64,000 bases of DNA from the NCBI GenBank assembly GCA_022036555.1, contig CM039126.1, forward strand, positions 35,233,090 to 35,297,089, in the 5' to 3' direction. Numbering within the stretch: position 1 is the stretch's first letter; each line of letters starts with the position of its first letter. A program made the translations under genes and the position numbers. The notes below the pieces were generated by a model. The model was not told the DNA's origin and ran no database searches. It worked only from the letters and a program-made list of their open reading frames with translations. Below are positions 57,480 to 64,000 of the stretch, in pieces. The DNA comes from Microstegium vimineum (Eukaryota > Streptophyta > Magnoliopsida > Poales > Poaceae).

Positions 57480-57850
57480 AGGAAATGCGCCGGAGAGCGC
57501 ATGTGTCCGCATGGCATGAGACCAAGACGGATGGGCCTCGGGTGCGTGCTCCAGAAAGCGGCAGCATCACAGCAGAGAGGGGGCGGGGCCGTGGACAGCA
57601 AGCTCCGGCCACCAGCTGCCACGAATGGGGGCGGCAGGGGATGGGATGCGGCCGTGCACGGCGAGCGTCGGACACCGGCCGCCGGGAGGTCGACCTAGAT
57701 GGTCTTGCGTGCGCGGCTGTCATGTGGCGGCGCCACCGCAATGGAGGGACGGTCACACGGACGGCGAGCGGTGACCCCCGCAATGAGTGAGCGCCAGGCC
57801 TGCGTGCGGACGGGAGCCGAGAGGAGCATCCCCAGACGGAGTTTTTTTAA
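57480..57850. other. GC-rich island, possible first exon or promoter
   Basis: A sharp GC rise within AT-rich surroundings, with Arg-rich open frames on both strands (minus 57217-57783; plus 57485-57790) and no domain. CpG-rich islands in grasses often mark gene 5' ends; no companion exon was convincingly found. A possible acceptor (CATATGCAG at about 58380-58388) precedes a short plus frame to 58603. Confidence 0.3.
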
Positions 57851-57949
57851 TCGAAAGAGCGCTGTGAGTAATATGCGAACTAATGGACTGCAAGGGGGCC
57901 GAAAGCAAGCCAGTTGCAGGATATTTAGGCCAGATTAGAATTGACTGGA

Positions 57950-59750
57950 CAAAAAAGCCAAAAATTTATATAGAATTCAGATATAGATATCCTATACTTC
58001 TACTTAATCACAGATCTTACTTTCAGTGAAGCAACTAAGCGAAAGCCATTGCAAATTTTGGTTTGTTTTGATGATAATTCCTTTGCTGGGCCTTATGGTT
58101 GATCTGTTTGTTTGATCTTTATTTTGAGGGAATTTCTTTGATCTTTATTATGAATGGCTAATCAATGTCACTTATGGTACAGTTACTGGATTTTTTTGAT
58201 GAAGCTATGTGATGCATGGGTTTCTCTTTATCAAAAGTGCACTTTGAAGATACCATGGCAAATGATGGTTCTTTTTTTCATTTCTTTAGAAAAAATAAAT
58301 GACTTAGAATTAATGGATGTGATTTAGGAACTGGTGTGCTTTGTAGGTTCTCTGTGATTTAGGAGTAAAGTGACTGTTCATATGCAGGAGTCTTTTGTAT
58401 CGAGCTTCGGTCGTCAGCCATTGCGTGACCTGCACAACCTTGACTCCTCAATACTATTAAGTTGTTGTTCATGTCCAGTGTTCTATGCTGCATCGAATAA
58501 TCAGAATTCTCACAACAGCTTATGGAATCAAAGCAGGATGGTTAAACCTCATGTTTTTGCCTTTGTTAGGAGCGGTTCGTTCTATACCATCTTACATAGA
58601 TAGTTCACTGAACATTAAGAAACTGTGTTTACTGAACATGGATAGTTACACCGGTTAGGAGATGCATAAATAGTTAACTAAACATTGAGACATAGCCAGA
58701 TATTTGATATGTCACTTTAGTTCTCTCAAGTCAAATTTATGTATGGGTGTGTATTCTCTAACCACATAGATTTCGGTAAAAGTCACCTGATGTATTTTTT
58801 AGCTAAACGATCTTATCTCTTTCAATTCATTGATTGTTCTTGTAGCTTTAAGTAGGTATAGTCTAAATATTGTAACTCGTAATGTATGCTCGATATGCCT
58901 TTCATTTGCTATTATCTTGTTGTTTATCGGTTGGATTTTCCTTGCTGGTAGATGTTTTTGAATGAATAATATTTCTTTTGGCATTTGGATAAATTATTTA
59001 CTGTATGAACTCACCATAGAAGAAGGCACCACGATCGAATACACATGAAGGCACTACTTACTTTTCAACGGACGGACGAACAGTGTTTTCCTCTCATAAC
59101 AAACCAGCATAATCTAAATTTTGGCGAAACGAACAGAGACAAATCAGTATAGCATTCAGCGTAAGCCAAATCTTATCTAGGATTTCAGTCTCAAGTGTTA
59201 GTGTGGCCAAATTAAAAGGATACACAAACAATAGAGAATGAACAAGCTAGTACAATTATTCGAGTTCAAATTAATAGATCTGGAAATAAAGAAAAATAAA
59301 TTATCTTGTTTGATTTAATTTATAATAATTAAATAACCAAAACCCCAAAAGAAACAATTCCACTACTGAAGTTCTACATGAGTTTAGCTTTTAGTAAGTA
59401 ATTAATGACCAAAAGAAATAATTCCAACAATTAAAAATGCAAGACAACTACCAAGACCAGGAAGCAAAGCATGTAGCCTCTACGGCAGTTCACTAGTTCG
59501 CAAATCAGCAGGAGTGCAGAACACAAAGTTGAGATTTCACTTTCATAGAACTTCAGTACGCGAGCGCCTATTTCGATTTCCGGACGCGGACACAAACTCC
59601 AGTATGAGATACTCCAATAGTACGCGAATGCAAACTTCAGTACGTGAGGGCCTCTACGCCCAATCCCCAATTCTTCCCCAGAGAAGATAGCACAAGGTCA
59701 TCCACCGGTAGCTAGAACAGGGAGAAGCTAACATTGGGACTGCATACGCG
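57950..59750. other. AT-rich intergenic DNA
   Basis: No supported gene. Near 59070-59170 GGACGAACAGTGTTTT and GCGAAACGAACAGAGAC resemble fragments of the CTTGTTCG-type MITE seen at 31178. Confidence 0.4.
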
Positions 59751-59755
59751 AGCGC

Positions 59756-60124
59756 CTATCTCAATTTTGATTTCCGGGGGAACGGGGTGCTTACCTTACC
59801 TGGTGGCGGTTGCTGATCCGGATGGTGGTGACACCGCGCCCACGGAGAGCTAAGGCCACGGAGAGTAGCAGTACATGGCGGAGGCGCGCGTCCAGTTGCC
59901 GGCGGCGAATAGGCAAGGCCGTAGGACGGATGTTGGCGAGCAGCCAGCAAGCTCCGTGGGGGCACTGTACGAGCACGCCCTGGACGGAGCCCTGCGCGGC
60001 TACAAGAGAGGCCAGTGGCGCGCGACGGCGGGCGAGGCCAGCGGCTCTGCAAGCTCGGGACGGCGGCGTCGGCGGCCCGTCCGGCGCAGGAACCTGGCCC
60101 GGCCCTCGCTCCCGCGTCCGTCAC
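59756..60124 (-). other. GC-rich possible first exon divergent from the kinase pseudogene
   Basis: A GC-rich minus frame of 122 residues, Pro/Arg/Ala-rich and without a domain, contains a strong donor-like site (CCACCAG then GTAAGG on the - strand, near 59797-59805). It faces away from the CIPK relic 315 bp to its right, so the two may share a bidirectional promoter. It could be a leader exon of a gene or transcript whose other exons lie left, but none was identified. Confidence 0.25.
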
Positions 60125-60344
60125 TCCGTAGAAAAATATAACAGATCGGGTGACTTGCCGTTACCGAATCCCGGGATCCCCCGAATCCCTGTCCACCACA
60201 GGTCGGGTGTCGAACTCTTCTCTGCTCGCGATTCCGTTCCGGTGGAAACGCTAAACGCGATTAGAATAGGTTACAGACAAAAGAAAAATCCTAGCATCAA
60301 CCATCCGAGTCCGATTCAACAGGAGAGTCCCGACGCTTCTTCAC

Positions 60345-60438
60345 CCTGCATATTTAACGCCCTTCATCATCTTAACCTGCCCACCTAAACTAGAATCCTA
60401 ATACAGGCTCTCTCTTCAGTCGCCGCCGGTGGTTCGGC
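60345..60438 (+). promoter_or_regulatory. CIPK pseudogene core promoter
   Basis: TATA-like GCATATTTAACGCC at about 60347-60360 lies roughly 80 bp before the ATG at 60439, a normal distance for a short leader. Confidence 0.35.
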
Positions 60439-61862
60439 ATGGGAAAAATTCCTCGCCTATTGATGGGGCGGTACGAGCTTGGTAGACTGCTTGGCAAGGG
60501 CACCTTCGCCAAGGTGTACCACGCGCGTAACGTGGGCACCAGCGAGGAGGTGGCCATCAAGATCATGGACAAGCATCACCTGTCCAAGTTAGGCGCCGTG
60601 CAGCAGCAGATCATGCGCGAGATCGATCGATATCATGCGCCGGGTGCGCCACCCCCACGTCGTGCGCATCCACGAGGTCATGGCCACCAGGAAGAGCATC
60701 TTCGTGGTCATGGAGTTCGTCGACGGCGGCTCCCTCAACGCCCACCTCGTCCACCGTGCCGGCCGTGGGATCGGTGAGGCATTCGCACGTCGCGTCTTCC
60801 AGCAGCTCGTGTCCGCGCTCGACTACTGCCACTCGCTTGGTGTGTACCACCGCGACATCAAGTCGGACAATGTCCTCGTCGACATCACAGGCAACATCAA
60901 GGTCGCTGATTTTGATCTCTCAGCCCTCGCTGGCACAGCGCAGCGGGAGGTGCTACTCCACACCATCTGTGGGACGTCCATGTTCATCGCGCCCGAGGTG
61001 TTCCTGCGTTGCGGCTATGATGGCGACAGGGCCAACATCGTCCTCTTCGCTCTCGTGGCAGGCCGCTTTCCCTTCAATCACAAGAACACCAGCTTGTATC
61101 ACATGATCCGTCGCTGTGATTACCACTGTCCGCCGTGGTTCAGTACTGACCTCGTCGGCCTCGTCCGCCGCATCCTTTGCCCTGACCCGACGAGCCGTAT
61201 TACCATATCACAAATCAAGGAAAATCATTGGTTCAAGAAGGGCTTTAAGGAGGTCCCACGAAGCCTCAGCCAACCCGAGCTAAACGACTCTGACTATGAT
61301 TCCGAAGGCGAGTCGACAGCGTCATCTACGTCGCTTGGGGATCTGGCCTCCTCAATGGCATGCCCCATGCATACCTCGGTGTCAGCACCTTCTCTGACCA
61401 CGCTCGAGAGTACTAGTAGCGCTACTGTTCAAGCTCAGCCACACCTACGTCGTCCCAAGAGTCTGAACGCGTTCGACATCATCACGTCCTCGCGGAGCCT
61501 CGACCTATCCGGCTTGTTCTAGGAGCCGAGCGAGCAGATGCGCTTCGTGTCTGCCACACCTGTGTCCAAGATCATCTCCAAGCTGGAGGAAATCGCTGGG
61601 CATGTCAGCTTCACGACACGCACCAAGGAGTACCAAGTGAGCATATGAGGATACGAGGAACGTGAACCAAGACGTGCTCCTTATCTCCGCCAAGATCTTC
61701 GAACTCACGCTAGAGCTTGTCATGGTGAAGGTTCATAAGAAGGCTGGAGACACCACTCGGTACCGGCAATTCGTCAACAATGAGTTCAAGCCCCGCCTGT
61801 GTGGCCTCGTCGATGGACTGCCAGAGGAAAACACCGAGTGCATGGCCTCCAACTCTGGATGA
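60439..61862 (+). pseudogene. CBL-interacting protein kinase (CIPK/SnRK3) pseudogene, intronless
   Basis: The frame opens MGKIPRLLMGRYELGRLLGK with the Gly loop GKGTFAKVYHAR and catalytic Lys in VAIKIMDK. A 4-bp GATC duplication at 60621-60630 shifts the frame, which resumes RRVRHPHVVRIHEVMATRKS. Further motifs are HRDIKSDNVLVD, DFD in VADFDLSALAG (the DFG Gly is lost), and APE in FIAPEVF. An in-frame gap removes the DVWSCG block (RANIVLFALVAG). The NAF/FISL CBL-binding motif is present (NAFDIITSSRSLDLSGLF), followed directly by TAG at 61520-61522. The phosphatase-interaction domain continues (SKIISKLEEIAGHVSF) and a second frameshift near 61640 leads to FELTLELVMVKVHKKAGDT, ending 61862. CIPKs act in Ca2+/CBL signalling; this copy cannot be a working kinase. 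Many grass CIPKs are intronless, so this need not be a retrocopy. Confidence 0.9.
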
Positions 61863-62820
61863 TTGTAGTATCTTTAATTTTATTTCAACTACTATCATGC
61901 CCGTGCGTTACTATGTGACAATAATTTTTTTTATTTTAAAAAAACATAGATCGCGCAATAATATAATAATATTATAAAACTAAGTACTAATAATATTAAA
62001 ATAACACTTAATTAAAAAGGAAAAGTTCCTACAACTAATAATCATGGTAGAGCATATTGGCAACTGGACTGTACATACTATTGTTCATTCTCAGAACTAT
62101 CAAATGACACGACAGCAAGACATTTGTATGTGCATGTGCGGACAGGCCTGGGCGCGGCACCAGGGGCAGTTTGAAATCTCACCCGCAAATGAAATAAAAA
62201 AAAGAAGCCAAAATCTAGAAAGTCTTGTGGAACATCACTCCACATTGCTAGCAGGCTACTATCGATTACTGTATTAAGCACCATAAAAAAGGTTCCCGGT
62301 ACAGGTTAGTTGTGTAAAAAAGTAATGCAAAACAAAGCAAAAGCTCAACTATAGATCTGACTCATCTAAAGTTTTCCTCATTCAAATTTGTCAATCTCTT
62401 TTACCTATGATCAACAATAAAATGCATATAATTGTACTATTACTTCTATGATGTAGTACAGAGTAATTAAATGGGAGCAGGTCTTGGTGTCACATTAAAG
62501 AAAATCAAAATACCTGCCATCCCTTCTCCAAGACCATGAAAGAAACACATCTTTCAACATTCTAAATCTTAGAGTCCTCTCCTTTCTTAGAGTCCTCTCC
62601 TTCCATGGCATTTCCTATGGCTGCCATATCACCACTCGCATGTGCAAAACAGTGAGTCATCTTGTTATCTGTATCTAGGCCTCTAATCATTGTAATAGTA
62701 GAAATCCATTGTGAAGTGTGTCTTAATCATCTGACTCAATGTTTGATAGATGCAGATAGGACATATAACTAAGGATGAACCACAGTAACAGACTAACAGT
62801 AAGAGCTCTAGGGCCTTGAC
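61863..62820. other. Intergenic DNA, no supported gene
   Basis: AT-rich downstream flank of the kinase relic. Short frames at 62044-62284 are not gene-like. No transposon ends recognised. Confidence 0.4.
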
Positions 62821-62934
62821 CTAAAACTGAACCTCACTTCCTGCAACAAGGGGCTCCTTCAAGAGGATGACGGCTGATGAGAAGTCATTCTCGAGCTCTT
62901 GCCTATCATCAGAGAACGAGCGTGGCCTACAGCC
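62821..62934 (-). CDS. Candidate last exon of an unidentified minus-strand gene
   Basis: On the - strand a good acceptor (TTGTATATTGCAG) at 62935-62947 opens a 38-codon frame, GCRPRSFSDDRQELENDFSS then AVILLKEPLVAGSEVQF, ending at TAG 62821-62823. Composition is coding-like. If the exon at 63504-63645 belongs to the same gene, at least one more exon must lie between, because joining the two directly would read an immediate stop. Confidence 0.3.
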   Translation of the reverse strand, partial: GCRPRSFSDDRQELENDFSSAVILLKEPLVAGSEVQF

Positions 62935-63503
62935 CTGCAATATACAACAGTCGTGACTCATGAGGCCATATCCGTGGTTCTTGCTCCTTGTCCTTGTTAA
63001 GGATCTTGAAGTTTTAATGGCCAAGGTAGTTCATGAAAAGCAACAAGGATAAATGTAGGCAAAACATAAATATATGATTGAAAATTCAAGATAAATGTAG
63101 GCAGATTATTATGAGAGCAACCTTCCATGGAGAATCAACAGATCATGCCATAACAATAATTTGGCAATGGGATAATAACTATCCAGATCCATTTTTCAAT
63201 CGATAATCGTTTATTGGTAAGCATACTATACCTTTGTAGTCAATGTTGCCTAACAGGTGAATTGCCTATATAGTAATTCAGAAATGCATAGAAAACATAC
63301 AACTTGCTTAATCCTGATAACAACCTTGAATTCAGTTTTAAAAAATTGGTAGCGTCTGATCTATTAAACATTAAGAGAGACCTAAACAAGCCATCTGATT
63401 TGAAAACTACATCACAACCGTAAGCGACTTAGCTATACTAATCTGAACCTCAATAAAAAAATTACTAGGAGTAGAATATTGGAACACCATGGTTACTACT
63501 TAC

Positions 63504-63645
63504 TATCTTTTGAGTATCTGCTGCCAGAATGGGATATCATTTGCTCAGTGTTGGGCCACCCCTGACCAGCATCCTTTCTTGCCGCGTTGTCATGGCTGCT
63601 CTTAAGCCACATCCACATAGCGTCCTCGCAAGTATGTGTGAAGTA
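63504..63645 (-). CDS. Candidate internal exon of an unidentified minus-strand gene
   Basis: A 142-bp open block bounded by an acceptor-like GGCGTCAG and a consensus donor GTAAGT reads YFTHTCEDAMWMWLKSSHDN then AARKDAGQGWPNTEQMISHS. The amino-acid mix (Trp, Cys, charged residues) is more protein-like than the surroundings. I do not recognise the family. The gene would continue beyond 64000. Confidence 0.3.
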
Positions 63646-64000
63646 CTGACGCCATGGACATGCATCAAGGGATTGAACGCTTCAGGCATGTATGTTCACC
63701 AAGGGCAATAGAACAAAGCTGATCCACAAGAGCTCTATAAACAAAAGATCTGTATTTTCAGTTAACGACAATGTGCAAGACTAATTAATAGATTTGCATT
63801 TTCAGTTAAATCACAATAGTAAAAGACTGATCACTCATGTAGAAAAAAAAAAAGAGAGTACAAAGCTGTCACTCTAGTATAGTACCCGTGCTATTGCTAC
63901 AACAACATCATCTATGAATGCAAACCAAACAACCAACAAATATATTTTAGTAATGAAGCATAGATTTAGAGAGAGGACAAGATTGTTTACCTAGAATATT
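63646..64000. other. Right edge, no supported feature
   Basis: AT-rich, possibly intronic to the minus-strand gene suggested by 63504-63645. Nothing else recognised. Confidence 0.3.

Noticed and set aside
57217..57783. 188-residue minus frame
   Set aside because: Arg/Pro/Ser-rich translation of a GC island continuing into AT-rich sequence; no domain. Kept only as a possible promoter or exon island.

Overview
The window comes from a large, repeat-rich plant nuclear genome. Intron-containing and TATA-bearing genes, a class III peroxidase, a CBL-interacting kinase (CIPK) relic, Stowaway and Tourist MITEs, Sirevirus-type copia elements and Tat/RIRE2-like gypsy elements all point to a grass, probably a panicoid (the sorghum, sugarcane, maize group). 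The species cannot be fixed from the sequence alone. No bacterial-style operons, CRISPR arrays or tRNA/rRNA genes were seen.

Region 1-30200 is one transposon nest. The host is a Sirevirus (Maximus/SIRE-like Ty1/copia) element on the + strand. Its gag, protease and integrase N-terminus lie at 1-1212. Its integrase C-terminus, RT and RNase H resume at 22026-23964. A decayed envelope-like ORF (25782-28371) and the 3' LTR (28833-30200) follow. Inside its integrase sits element A, an Athila-like gypsy on the - strand with gag but no recognisable pol, arranged as a tandem remnant (two copies of the LTR-PBS-leader module). Element A was itself hit twice. B2 (6478-10522) is a compact element with two 405-bp LTRs and a perfect ACAAG target duplication but no gag-pol. 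B1 (11356-21434) is a Tat/RIRE2-like gypsy with gag-tail, PR, RT, dual RNase H, integrase and an ORF on the opposite strand. B1 and B2 share LTR, PBS and 3' sequences and look like an autonomous/non-autonomous pair.

Region 30200-48900 is intergenic DNA with three solo LTRs (34278-36181, 36571-38811, 44538-45801), several MITEs (Stowaway 32783 and 39810, Tourist 39501, hAT-like 41681), CACTA-like debris, long AT microsatellites and a few captured-looking gene fragments.

Region 48900-64000 is the gene-bearing end. A complete three-exon secretory class III peroxidase lies at 48939-50229 (+). A solo Sirevirus-type LTR has inserted into an AT microsatellite about 300 bp downstream of it (50537-52004). 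Further right are more transposon debris, weak minus-strand exon candidates near 55800-56400, a GC-rich island near 57500-57850, a second GC-rich block (59756-60124), a CIPK pseudogene (60439-61862, +), and two minus-strand exon-like pieces (62821-62934, 63504-63645) of an unidentified gene that probably continues past the right edge.

Only the peroxidase looks intact and functional. A recurring theme is decay by C-to-T change: many in-frame stops are TAG or TGA where Gln (CAG) or Arg (CGA) codons fit the family, as expected for long-methylated retroelements.
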